A stretch of DNA of 64,000 bases from GCA-2733415 sp049614485 (GTDB lineage: Bacteria; Bacteroidota; Bacteroidia; Flavobacteriales; Flavobacteriaceae). The translations under genes and the position numbers were made by a program. This document shows, one piece after another, positions 34,465 to 43,154 of the stretch; positions within the stretch are counted from its first letter, which is position 1, and the number at the start of each line of letters is the position of its first letter. The stretch covers positions 1-64,000 of the forward strand of contig JBMZDR010000003.1 of the NCBI GenBank assembly GCA_049614485.1, in the 5' to 3' direction. Under the pieces are notes generated by a model. The model was not told the origin of the DNA and did not search any database. It saw only the letters and a list, made by a program, of their open reading frames with translations.

Positions 34465-35757
34465 ATGAAAAAGAGTTATCAAAACATTGAGGACAAAAGA
34501 CAAGATGGTTCTGTTTGGTTTAATGATTTAAAACGCAAACGAGAATCAGGTCCAAAACTACAACACAAACGCTATACAGAGTTTGGAGACAGTACAAAGT
34601 CAGTTCATGCCGGACAATATGACGACCCCAAAACAGGTGCTTTAGGCACACCAATTTTTCAATGCTCAACATTTTATTTAAATGAAGCTTCATATGAAGC
34701 CATTGAAGAAGGACGCGGTAGAGATGAAATGATTTATACCCGTTACGGCAATCCTTCACAATGGAGCGTTCAAGAAAAAATATCTTCCTTAGAAAATGCA
34801 GAAAGTTCAATTGTCTTTTCATCAGGAATGGCTGCTATTTCTTCTACATTATTAGCCATACTAGATAAAGGAAGTCACGTGGTTTCCTCAAGAGATATCT
34901 ATGGTGGTACCTATAATTTTTTATACGAGGATTTAGACCGTTACGGGATGTCAGTTACATTCACTTCTCCTACTAACATTGACGAAATTGAAGCTGCAAT
35001 TCAGGAAAACACAAAAGTTCTTTACTTTGAAGCTCTTACAAACCCCTTGTTAAAAATTGTACCAATTGAAAAACTCGTTGCTTTAGGCAAAAAACACAAC
35101 TTAAGAGTCATTATTGACAATACTTTTTTAACCCCTTACAATATTAAAATGCTTGACTTAGGCGTTGACCTAGTAGTTAATTCTGCCACAAAGTACTTAA
35201 ATGGTCATTCTGACTTAATTGGAGGTACTGTATCAGGCTCAAGAAAACTAGTTGATCGTATTTGGCCACAATTACTTAAAAATGGAGGTTCTATGGACCC
35301 TCATGCTTGTTTTTTACTAGAACGCAGTTTAAAAACATTTGCTTTACGCATGAGAGCTCATAATAGTAATGCTCTAGATTTAGCTACATATTTAGAAAAG
35401 CATCCTAAAATTAAAAAGGTCTATTATCCAGGGTTAGCATCTCATGAACAACATGAATTAGCAACAATACAATTAAAGGGTAAGAATTCTGGGATGATTA
35501 GTTTTGAAATTGATGGTGGTGATGAGAAGGCTCATACATTATTAAATGTTTTAAAACTCCCAAAAGAAGCTACTAGCTTAGGAGGCGTTGAAAGTTTAAT
35601 ATCACTCCCATATAACACATCACAAGCCTCATTAACTAAAGAACAACAAAAGGCTATCGGTATTAATGATGGTTTAGTCCGTTTATCTGTAGGTGTAGAA
35701 GATATTACAGATTTAATATTCGATTTTGAACAGGCATTAATAAAAACTTTTAAATAA
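34465..35757 (+). CDS. PLP-dependent trans-sulfuration enzyme (cystathionine gamma-synthase/lyase or OAH sulfhydrylase-like)
   Basis: The 430-residue enzyme belongs to the Cys/Met metabolism PLP family. Lys243 in NSATKYLNGHSDLIGG binds PLP. YTRYGNPS and FSSGMAAISSTLLA bind the cofactor phosphate. The loop reads DIYGGTYNF, with Gly148 where methionine gamma-lyases have a Cys, so that specific activity is less likely. An extra N-terminal 40 residues, rich in Lys and Asp, is unusual. Reactions could include cystathionine formation, cleavage, or sulfide addition to acetylhomoserine. It lies between an FMO and an OsmC gene under probable Lrp control. Confidence 0.88.
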   Translation: MKKSYQNIEDKRQDGSVWFNDLKRKRESGPKLQHKRYTEFGDSTKSVHAGQYDDPKTGALGTPIFQCSTFYLNEASYEAIEEGRGRDEMIYTRYGNPSQWSVQEKISSLENAESSIVFSSGMAAISSTLLAILDKGSHVVSSRDIYGGTYNFLYEDLDRYGMSVTFTSPTNIDEIEAAIQENTKVLYFEALTNPLLKIVPIEKLVALGKKHNLRVIIDNTFLTPYNIKMLDLGVDLVVNSATKYLNGHSDLIGGTVSGSRKLVDRIWPQLLKNGGSMDPHACFLLERSLKTFALRMRAHNSNALDLATYLEKHPKIKKVYYPGLASHEQHELATIQLKGKNSGMISFEIDGGDEKAHTLLNVLKLPKEATSLGGVESLISLPYNTSQASLTKEQQKAIGINDGLVRLSVGVEDITDLIFDFEQALIKTFK

Positions 35758-35764
35758 TTAAGGG

Positions 35765-36301
35765 ATGTTAAACAACATAAACATAGCCGGATTGAGTGAA
35801 TTCGCTAATGAAGTAAAAGAAAACAACCACGAAGCAAAAGCTACGTATGGTGTTACTTTAAATTGGGAAAGTGGCACAAGAACCACTGTTTCTACAAAAA
35901 ATATGGTCTTAGGAAATCACAAACTAGTACGCGATTTCAATTTTACAATTGATGAACCTTCTCAGTTACTAGGAGTTAATTCTGCACCAAACCCAGCTGA
36001 ATACATGATAGGCGGCTTAGCTGGCTGTATGGCTGTAACATTTATGACCGGCGCAACAGCTATGAATATTGAAATTGATCAACTAAAGCTAGAAATAGAT
36101 GGGGAGTTAGATTTAAAAGGTTTTTTAGGTATTGCCCCAGAGGTTACCCCTGGATTCCCTGAACTAAAATTTATCTTTCACGTTAAAGGGAACGGTACAG
36201 AAGAACAATACCAAAAGCTCATGAAGAGGGTAACTTTACATTCTCCTAACTTTAATACTATACAAAATGAGGTTAAAATGATTGGAAATATTAACTACTA
36301 A
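35765..36301 (+). CDS. OsmC family protein
   Basis: OsmC-fold proteins reduce organic hydroperoxides or bind thiol compounds. The 178-residue protein shows the family core NPAEYMIGGLAGCMAVTFMTGA with Cys88. The region that usually carries the second Cys reads LHSPNFNTIQNEV, so the resolving Cys seems to be absent. Activity may then be one-Cys, or the protein may bind persulfides or other ligands. It begins seven bases after the trans-sulfuration gene with AGGGATG in front, so it is in the same operon. Confidence 0.88.
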   Translation: MLNNINIAGLSEFANEVKENNHEAKATYGVTLNWESGTRTTVSTKNMVLGNHKLVRDFNFTIDEPSQLLGVNSAPNPAEYMIGGLAGCMAVTFMTGATAMNIEIDQLKLEIDGELDLKGFLGIAPEVTPGFPELKFIFHVKGNGTEEQYQKLMKRVTLHSPNFNTIQNEVKMIGNINY

Positions 36302-36324
36302 TCATCAAGTTACCGCTATAAAAA

Positions 36325-36361
36325 AACAAAAGCAGAGTTCTTATTATACTCTGCTTTTGTT
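36325..36361. terminator. Bidirectional terminator after the OsmC operon
   Basis: AACAAAAGCAGAGT and ACTCTGCTTTTGTT form a 14-base-pair stem with a nine-base AT-rich loop. It separates convergent genes. Confidence 0.85.
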
Positions 36362-36384
36362 ATTAAAAAAGATTGAGGTTTTAC

Positions 36385-36909
36385 TTAGCCTCTAATTAGC
36401 TCTCCTTCGGAATCAACTACTATTCTTTTTATTTTATTATCCTTTTTCATAATAATTTTATATTGCTTTCTTTTAACTTCCCCATATTTTTGAACATACA
36501 AAAATTTATCTCTCACAAGTGTCCACTCTGGATACTTCTTTGCTAAGTTTAATCTGACTTTTTTAGGTAATTTTGCATTTTCATATCGCTCTACAACTGA
36601 TAGTAATTTACCCGTATCATTAAATGTTGCTGACAGCATCCCTCCTTCAACTTCTAGAACTAATAAATACGAATCATGACCTTCAAAATCTTTTCCTAAA
36701 TTATAAGAGATAAAAGAGCTCTGAAGCTCAAGTACCCTACTGTCTGGGTTTGAATTGTCAGGATAGTATACTGAGAATTCTTCACCAGCTTTTTTTAACA
36801 CTACGGCAGGAAGTTCGCCTGATTCATAAAATACATCTGAAATTTTTTCTTGAGCAAATAATGGAAATATCATCCCCAAAATAAGCAAATACATACATGT
36901 TTTTTTCAT
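36385..36909 (-). CDS. Exported PepSY-like (DUF2874-type) protein
   Basis: The 174-residue protein has a signal peptide (MKKTCMYLLILGMIFPLFAQ). The C-terminal half has the repeated pattern SATFNDTGKLLSVVERYENA, LPKKVRLNLAKKYPEWTLV and KYGEVKRKQYKIIMKK, with a final VVDSEGELI. This is the layout of the PepSY-like beta-lactamase-inhibitor-like family common in Bacteroidota. Its function is unknown, perhaps periplasmic binding or inhibition of a protease. It stands alone, with 326 bases free on its upstream side. Confidence 0.7.
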   Translation of the reverse strand: MKKTCMYLLILGMIFPLFAQEKISDVFYESGELPAVVLKKAGEEFSVYYPDNSNPDSRVLELQSSFISYNLGKDFEGHDSYLLVLEVEGGMLSATFNDTGKLLSVVERYENAKLPKKVRLNLAKKYPEWTLVRDKFLYVQKYGEVKRKQYKIIMKKDNKIKRIVVDSEGELIRG

Positions 36910-37235
36910 CGCTTTTTTATTTATGATTAGTAAACAGATATGAAATCAATTATATGATTTTTTTTGAATATTTTTATTTCGAGGATTTACTTTTTTAAAA
37001 ATTACTCCATACAGCACATAATTGCATATCTTTTTTTATTTATGCTTGTCAAATCCATAATAGATTTGATATGATTATTGCAAGTATTTATATAAAGGGG
37101 TGACTATTTATATCTTTTATAAAGAGAGAAGAATTATATGCAGTACAAAATTAATCAATTAAATTATGTTATCAGCTCTTAATAAGAAATAATTAACATG
37201 TGTATATTACGTCTTATTAAGGGCATACTTATAAA
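36910..37235. other. Intergenic region without a gene
   Basis: This 326-base space is very AT-rich. It should hold the promoter of the PepSY-like gene, which reads leftwards from its left end. I see one imperfect hairpin, CAAATC...GATTTG near 37049-37070, and no TAnnTTTG box that I trust. No coding frame with sensible composition was found. Confidence 0.5.
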
Positions 37236-38360
37236 TTAGTTTTTAATATTAAAATATGTTTGCTCATAGTAGCTCACTATAGCTTCTAAGTCAAATTTTT
37301 CAGCAGTTCTTTTGGCGTTTTGCTTAAACTGATTTAACACTTCTTCATTTTGTAAAATTTTGATTGCATTTTGCGCCATTGCCTCAATATCACCAACATT
37401 AGACAAGTAGCCAGAAACCCCCTCAATATTTACTTCAGGAATTCCTCCAGTGTTACTTGAAATTACAGGAACTCCAGAAGCCATAGCTTCTAATGCAGCC
37501 AACCCAAAACTTTCTGTTTCCGAGGGCAATAAAAATAAATCTGAAAAACATAAAATTTTATCTACTTCATTACTTTTCCCAAGAAAGACAACCTTATCAG
37601 TAATCCCTAGTTTACAAACTAACTCTTCAGCTGATTCCTTCTCAGGCCCATCGCCAACCATTATTAATTTTGCAGAAATTTGTTTCTGAAGCGAATAAAA
37701 CACATTAATCACATCACCAATACGTTTAACTTTCCTGAAGTTACTTACATGAGTGATAATTTTTTCCGAGCTAAGCGCTAATAAATGACGCTGACACTCA
37801 GCTAGTTTAGCTTCTTCGTATTTCTTAATATCTATAAAATTAGGAATGACATTAATCTCTTTTGTTATTTCAAACAAACGTAAAGTGTCCTCTTTTAAAC
37901 TTTGAGACACTGATGTCACAACATCAGAAGCGTTTATACTAAATGTTACTGCTGGTTTATAGAATGGATGATTACCAACTAATGTAATATCAGTACCATG
38001 TAAAGTAGTAACAATTGGAATGTAAATTCCTTCAGAAAGCAACATTTGTTTGGCCATGAAAGCTGCATAGGCATGAGGTATTGCATAATGTACATGCATC
38101 AACTCAATACCTTGCGACTTTATAGTGTCAACTAATTTACTAGATAAAGCCAATTCATATGGCTGGTAATGAAACAATGGGTATTCAGGAACATTTACTT
38201 CATGAAAATGTATATTAGGCCCTAATAAATCTAAGCGTACAGGTTGCTTGTAGGTAATGAAATGTATTTCATGACCACGTCGTGACAAGGCTATTCCTAA
38301 TTCTGTTGCAACTACTCCACTTCCTCCAAATGTTGGATAACATACTATAGCTATTTTCAT
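37236..38360 (-). CDS. bshA: N-acetyl-alpha-D-glucosaminyl L-malate synthase BshA
   Basis: BshA is a GT4 glycosyltransferase that joins GlcNAc to L-malate in the first step of bacillithiol synthesis. The 374-residue protein has the diagnostic start CYPTFGGSGVVATELG. It also has HVHYAIPHAYAA, TLHGTDITLVG, NFRKVKR and the donor motif PSETESFGLAALEAMASG. These are typical of BshA rather than general GT4 enzymes. Bacillithiol replaces glutathione in many Bacteroidota. The gene lies 23 bases after the GH3 fusion gene on the same strand, so the two are probably co-transcribed. Other bsh genes are not in the window. Confidence 0.93.
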   Translation of the reverse strand: MKIAIVCYPTFGGSGVVATELGIALSRRGHEIHFITYKQPVRLDLLGPNIHFHEVNVPEYPLFHYQPYELALSSKLVDTIKSQGIELMHVHYAIPHAYAAFMAKQMLLSEGIYIPIVTTLHGTDITLVGNHPFYKPAVTFSINASDVVTSVSQSLKEDTLRLFEITKEINVIPNFIDIKKYEEAKLAECQRHLLALSSEKIITHVSNFRKVKRIGDVINVFYSLQKQISAKLIMVGDGPEKESAEELVCKLGITDKVVFLGKSNEVDKILCFSDLFLLPSETESFGLAALEAMASGVPVISSNTGGIPEVNIEGVSGYLSNVGDIEAMAQNAIKILQNEEVLNQFKQNAKRTAEKFDLEAIVSYYEQTYFNIKN

Positions 38361-38383
38361 GAACTATTTTTATTCTTAATTAT

Positions 38384-41293
38384 TTACTTTTCTAAAGCAC
38401 TATAAATAACACGTTGTATTTCTGACCTGATATCCTCACGTACTAATTTAAAGTTCTCTGCATCTGGATATGTTCTGTTAGACATGAATACATACACCAA
38501 TTCATTTTCTGGATCAGCCCATGCAAAGGTTCCTGTAAATCCTGAATGCCCAAAACTAGTCATAGGCACACAATCACATGTAGGGCCAACAGTTCCTAAT
38601 TGAGGTTTATCAAAACCTACACCCCTTCTTACATCAATATTACAATAATAACACGTATTAAACTTATCAATAGTCGACGTTTTCAAGTACTCCTTACCAG
38701 CATAATTACCACCTTGAATGTATAACTGCATTAATTTTGCAACATCGGTTGCAGTAGCAAAAACTCCTGCATGCCCTCCTACACCATTTTGCATGGCTGC
38801 CCCCATATCATGCACATAACCTTGTACTTTTTGATACCTGAAATATGTGTCTTCTTCTGTTGGCGGAATTTGCTCTAATGGATACTTCTCCAATGGATTA
38901 TAAGTTGCTTTTAAGCCTAGTGGCTGATAAAACCTGTTATGAATCAATTCATCTAAACCTGTTTTATAATAGTCTTCTATGTATTTTTTAAGAATAAAAT
39001 ACGGCAAATCACTGTATTTGTATTTCCATTTACGTCTTAAGTCAGTATCTTTTATTTTTTTAAATATTGAATCTTGATATGTTTTTTTAATGTATAAATT
39101 CTCTGCTACTTTATATGGAAAACTATCTGATTTTTTAAGTGCATAAAATTCTGAAGAAGGCTTTTTAGTAACACTATCAAGCGTTGCTTTATAAAAAGGA
39201 ATCCACGCTTTCAAACGCGCATAATGTGACAACATTTGCTTTAGAGTAATGTTTTTCTTATTTGAGTCTGCTAACTCAGGTAATAACGCTTCTAATTTTG
39301 AATTTAAACTCACCACACCTTTCTCTTCTAACTCCATTAAAAGTGGTAATGTTGAAATTATTTTTGTTAATGACGCCACATCATACAATGTGCTATCTGT
39401 TACAATATGCTTTTTAGCATACGTTTGATACCCATAATTTTTATTATAAACTATTTTACCTCCTTTTGCAATTACTAATTGCACACCAGGTGTCATTTTT
39501 TCTTTAATTGCATAATTTACAATAGAATCAATCTTTTCAAGCTTAGCACTGTTTAACCCTTGATTTTCAGGATAATCATAACCTAACCTGTTAATTTCAT
39601 CTATTTGAATAGACGTATTTACTGGAAAATTTTCATTTGAACTTACTGGTAACACACCTTTAACCGAAATACTTCCGAAAATAGCTTCTGCTGATTTCTC
39701 TTGAGCAATTACACTGTTTTGATAAGATACCACAATGCTTTCAAAATTCTTTGTCGTTTTTAAATCTAATAGAGCGTAAGGTCTTGTAAAAACATTTAAA
39801 ACAACTTTATTAGTTCGTGCAATTTCATACAACCACGTGAGCTCTTTATCTTTTAATTTATAGGATTTCCACGGACTATCATTTGATTTATGCACACCAA
39901 TTACCACTAAATTATAGTGTTGCAGTTTTGTAATTAACTCATCTAAATGTGTGGCTTTAACCTCAGTAACATTAGCAAATTGCTTTAGCTGATTTAAATA
40001 CGGTGTATGATCTGCTTCACCAAATTTCACATAAGCTATATTAGTTGTCGTTAAATCTTTTATAGGAAGTATATCTCCTTCATTTTTTACTACTGTTATC
40101 GCATTTTCAATTAGCTTAGAATACAAGATATCATTAGCTCGCGTATTTAAATCTGAGTGAATATTCTCAAGGTTTACTGGTTTATAATCATTTAAACCAA
40201 CCTTGTATTTTGCCATCAATATTTTCTTAACAGAATGCGCTAAACGCTCTTCGGTAATTTTTTGAGTTTGATATGCTTTCTTTATTTTCAGTACAGCCTT
40301 TGGAATATTTTCTGAAATTAATAAAATGTCATTTCCTGCTAAAAAAGCGGCGACATCAACATCTCCAGGTTCTTTATAATTTGAAGCCCCTTTCATATTC
40401 AAAGCGTCTGTAAAGATTAACCCTTTGTATCCTAATGTTTCTTTTAAAAGATCAGTTACTATTTCTTTAGATAACGATGATGGTTTTCCTGAAGATGTTC
40501 CTAAACTAGGAATATCCAAATGTGCTACCATGATACTGGCAATACCATTATCAATAAGCTTACGAAACGGGTACAGCTCAATATTTTCAATACGTTCAGC
40601 TGAAAAATCTATTGTTGGTAAGGTTTTATGAGAATCTTGAGACGTATCACCATGGCCTGGAAAGTGTTTCGCTGAGCCTAATACGTTAGCAGCAGCCATT
40701 CCTTTCATAAAGGCCACCCCTTTTTCAGCAACATTCACTTTATCTTCTCCAAAAGAACGGTTACCTATAATTGGATTATTCGGGTTTGTATTAATATCAA
40801 TATCTGGCGCAAAATTCATGTGTACACCAACTCGCTTACAGTGCTCACCAATTTGTTTACCAACTTCTTCAACAAGTGTATTATCCTTTATGGCGCCTAA
40901 GGTCATGTTCCAAGGAAACGCATAGGTAGAGTCTAAACGCATACTCAAACCCCATTCAGCATCTTGAGTAATTAATAATTTCGTTTTTGAAAGTGCTTGA
41001 TATTCATTTGTCAATTTTGCTTGACGATAAGGTCCACCCTTTGAAAACATAACACCACCAATATGATGCTCCTTAATAAGCGTTTTAATCTTATCTGTGT
41101 GCAATTTTCCTTTACCAGACCACACATCAGCTATGAACAATTGACCTATTTTTTCTTCTAGAGTCATTGTTTCATAAGTAGCGTCTACCCATATTTTTTG
41201 AGCGTCATTATCTAAAGACTCTAAAGGATGTTTTATTTGTGAAAACCCTAAGTTACTGATAATAAGTGCTAATAAAACTATTCTGTATTGCAT
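38384..41293 (-). CDS. Glycoside hydrolase family 3 / serine beta-lactamase-fold fusion, NagZ-like
   Basis: The 969-residue exported protein has a signal peptide (1-18). Its GH3 half (about 30-560) carries the NagZ-type loop KHFPGHGDTSQDSH (209-222) and the nucleophile Asp296 in FTDALNMKG. The C-terminal half (about 580-969) is a class C beta-lactamase-like serine hydrolase. It has SLTK (Ser641), YSD (760-762) and HSG (916-918). The first domain should release N-acetylglucosamine from muropeptides. The second could be an esterase or D,D-peptidase. Such fusions occur in Bacteroidota. It may serve periplasmic peptidoglycan turnover. It is followed by bshA. Confidence 0.9.
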   Translation of the reverse strand: MQYRIVLLALIISNLGFSQIKHPLESLDNDAQKIWVDATYETMTLEEKIGQLFIADVWSGKGKLHTDKIKTLIKEHHIGGVMFSKGGPYRQAKLTNEYQALSKTKLLITQDAEWGLSMRLDSTYAFPWNMTLGAIKDNTLVEEVGKQIGEHCKRVGVHMNFAPDIDINTNPNNPIIGNRSFGEDKVNVAEKGVAFMKGMAAANVLGSAKHFPGHGDTSQDSHKTLPTIDFSAERIENIELYPFRKLIDNGIASIMVAHLDIPSLGTSSGKPSSLSKEIVTDLLKETLGYKGLIFTDALNMKGASNYKEPGDVDVAAFLAGNDILLISENIPKAVLKIKKAYQTQKITEERLAHSVKKILMAKYKVGLNDYKPVNLENIHSDLNTRANDILYSKLIENAITVVKNEGDILPIKDLTTTNIAYVKFGEADHTPYLNQLKQFANVTEVKATHLDELITKLQHYNLVVIGVHKSNDSPWKSYKLKDKELTWLYEIARTNKVVLNVFTRPYALLDLKTTKNFESIVVSYQNSVIAQEKSAEAIFGSISVKGVLPVSSNENFPVNTSIQIDEINRLGYDYPENQGLNSAKLEKIDSIVNYAIKEKMTPGVQLVIAKGGKIVYNKNYGYQTYAKKHIVTDSTLYDVASLTKIISTLPLLMELEEKGVVSLNSKLEALLPELADSNKKNITLKQMLSHYARLKAWIPFYKATLDSVTKKPSSEFYALKKSDSFPYKVAENLYIKKTYQDSIFKKIKDTDLRRKWKYKYSDLPYFILKKYIEDYYKTGLDELIHNRFYQPLGLKATYNPLEKYPLEQIPPTEEDTYFRYQKVQGYVHDMGAAMQNGVGGHAGVFATATDVAKLMQLYIQGGNYAGKEYLKTSTIDKFNTCYYCNIDVRRGVGFDKPQLGTVGPTCDCVPMTSFGHSGFTGTFAWADPENELVYVFMSNRTYPDAENFKLVREDIRSEIQRVIYSALEK

Positions 41294-41433
41294 TGTGTTT
41301 CTTTTTTCCTAAGTAGTGTAAAAATCATACCAAAGCATCATTAATGCTTTAATAATTTAGGAAAGATACTACAATAAACGCACTGATAAAAGTGTTTTAC
41401 ATTACTTGTATTAACAAAGTTATCACAACTAAT

Positions 41434-41464
41434 AAAGCCCTGTTGTACAATACAACAAGGCTTT
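41434..41464 (-). terminator. Terminator downstream of the exported coiled/adhesin-like gene
   Basis: On the minus strand AAAGCCTTGTTGTA pairs with TACAACAGGGCTTT through one U-G pair and a three-base loop. It lies about 70 bases beyond the stop codon of the gene that starts at 42135. Confidence 0.6.
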
Positions 41465-41535
41465 ACTAGCTATTGGCTAATATAAAATAGCAACATTAAA
41501 TCAATAAGCTTGACTACATCAATGCCAGAATATTA

Positions 41536-42135
41536 TTAATCTCTAAATCCTATTAAAATCCATCTACTTTGAGCACCATCATACACTAATTCTGCTGTTC
41601 CCTGCCCAGATGTCCCCACAAATCCACCATTTAAAGTAATTATTCTATTACTTGCTAAAGACCTTGTATCTTGGTCATATATCTTCAAATTACTTGTAGA
41701 TACATTATACAAAACAATATGTCTACCGTCTGTACCACCAGTAATTCCAGTTAAATTATAACCAGCAGTTCTATCTGTTAATCTAAATAACGTTTTAGAT
41801 GCATTTGCTCCCAATAAATCTATATCAAGATTATTGTATTCTTCTCCAGACGTATCCCCAGGTAAAGAAATTGTTGCGACAAAATAATACGCAGACCCCG
41901 TAGCTGTACTATTTAGCACATTTCCTGTTAATTCTAAATTATTACCAACTACAACATCAGTCAAAACACCATTGGCATTAGTTCCGGAGATTTTATTAGG
42001 CATACAAGACGTTGTATTACTAACACGTAATGTTCCTACCACGTCAAGTGTTTCTTGCGGTGTTGTTGTGTTAATCCCAACTTGTGAGAAAACAAAAAAT
42101 GGTGCGAATATGAATATATATATGATGTTTTTCAT
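41536..42135 (-). CDS. Exported protein of adhesin/tail-fibre-like type, unknown function
   Basis: From the ATG at 42135 the protein has 199 residues and a signal peptide, MKNIIYIFIFAPFFVFSQ. It then reads VGINTTTPQETLDVVGTLRV, a phrase found at the start of many large bacteroidal surface or fibre-like proteins. The rest is beta-rich and Gly/Thr/Asn-rich, ending ELVYDGAQSRWILIGFRD. It lacks a T9SS sorting domain. An upstream start at 42195 is possible, but the signal peptide starts at the internal Met. The role is unknown; surface structure is a guess. Confidence 0.7.
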   Translation of the reverse strand: MKNIIYIFIFAPFFVFSQVGINTTTPQETLDVVGTLRVSNTTSCMPNKISGTNANGVLTDVVVGNNLELTGNVLNSTATGSAYYFVATISLPGDTSGEEYNNLDIDLLGANASKTLFRLTDRTAGYNLTGITGGTDGRHIVLYNVSTSNLKIYDQDTRSLASNRIITLNGGFVGTSGQGTAELVYDGAQSRWILIGFRD

Positions 42136-42658
42136 GATAATAAATTTTAAAATTAGAGTATGACTTAAAATTTTGATAAAAGAATATCTTATCAATTACA
42201 GAGATACTCTGATTGGTAGTATAACCAAACTGGTTACATATGATTTAATTTAGAGATTATGTGTCTAAACTAACAGTATTTAAATATTGAATGGACATCA
42301 CATGTTACCTTTGGCTTAAAAAAGCTAGTAACAAACATTTGTTCTACATGTAGTGTAGAAAAATAATTTTGAATGTTTTTAACCATCATGTATTTGTAAT
42401 ACATAATTTTTTTAAAAATAGTAGCGGGGGTGCTAATATGTAATGAAGTTTTTTGAGGCAACGTAACGAAAGTAGAATAATCTCTTTTCATAATTAATGG
42501 GTTTAATGTTGCTTAGTGTGAAGATAGAACATATATCCAATCAAGGAAAGTTTCTCCGACACAAAACCCAGATATTCGTTAAAAAACAGACTCTTAACTA
42601 CTTTTAGTGATGTGAATCACTACTTTTATGGTATGAAATATTATGACCTAAAAGCCTC
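42136..42658. other. Long intergenic region with palindromes, no convincing gene
   Basis: This region of about 520 bases contains the upstream part of the exported protein gene. A 73-codon frame at 42270-42491 has no homology that I recognise and atypical composition, so I do not call it. Several small palindromes can be seen, such as GTATTTGTAATAC, ACCAAACTGGT and the Crp-like GTGA-N6-TCAC near 42607-42620. A small RNA gene is possible but not shown. Confidence 0.45.
42605..42622. promoter_or_regulatory. Crp/Fnr-like inverted repeat
   Basis: TAGTGATGTGAATCACTA has GTGA and TCAC half-sites with six bases between, the arrangement of Crp-type operators. It lies 37 bases past the end of a leftward gene and far from the next gene start. 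Its target is unclear. Confidence 0.3.
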
Positions 42659-43144
42659 TTAGTTAAAAAATCTAGAATGCCAAGATTCACTTGCTGGCAC
42701 TTCCCAATTTTCATTATATTCTGCTAAATCTGTCACCAAATTATTAAACACTATTGTTTTTTTACCAATTGCACCAGATTTGGCCATCTTTTTAAAATCA
42801 AGAAGTGGTTTGAAGTTTACGAAATCACCTTGTTTAAAGGCAACATTCATTTTATCTAACAATTCTACATCTAATTCTTTTTCTAATTCTTGAATAAAAC
42901 GAACAGACGCATCAATAGAACATCCAGTTGCAGATTGCGCATCTTGATTTACAGCAATGACAATAAAACGTTCATACTTTAATTCAAACCCAGCTTGCAA
43001 ACCAGTACCATGAGCAGCCCATTGTTTTAAAAATTCAGCCGTTTTTACAGATACCAATTCTAATTCTTGTTCTGTAAATCGACGATTAGATTGGTAAATC
43101 CAAACTTTTGAATGGTCTGGTAAGGTTTTAAATTCTACTAGCAT
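42659..43144 (-). CDS. Conserved flavobacterial hypothetical protein downstream of the CCG-domain gene
   Basis: From the ATG at 43144 the protein has 161 residues. It contains HSKVWIYQSNRRFTEQELELV, a helical middle and a GAIGKKTIVFNNLVTDLAEY segment. Related flavobacterial proteins are often labelled ABC transporter ATPase, but it has no Walker motif and no membrane segment, so I do not use that name. It starts 10 bases after the CCG-domain protein, so it belongs to the Fe-S operon. The function is unknown. An upstream start at 43171 would overlap the previous gene. Confidence 0.7.
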   Translation of the reverse strand: MLVEFKTLPDHSKVWIYQSNRRFTEQELELVSVKTAEFLKQWAAHGTGLQAGFELKYERFIVIAVNQDAQSATGCSIDASVRFIQELEKELDVELLDKMNVAFKQGDFVNFKPLLDFKKMAKSGAIGKKTIVFNNLVTDLAEYNENWEVPASESWHSRFFN

Positions 43145-43154
43145 TAGTTGTATT

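Noticed and set aside
34465..35757. Methionine gamma-lyase name for the PLP enzyme
   Set aside because: The loop that carries Cys in these lyases reads DIYGGTYNF, so the specific name is not supported.
42270..42491. 73-codon frame on the minus strand
   Set aside because: Its composition is unlike its neighbours, there is no recognisable motif or start signal, and it lies in a palindrome-rich spacer.
42659..43144. ABC transporter ATPase label
   Set aside because: There is no Walker A, signature or Walker B motif, so the common database label appears wrong.
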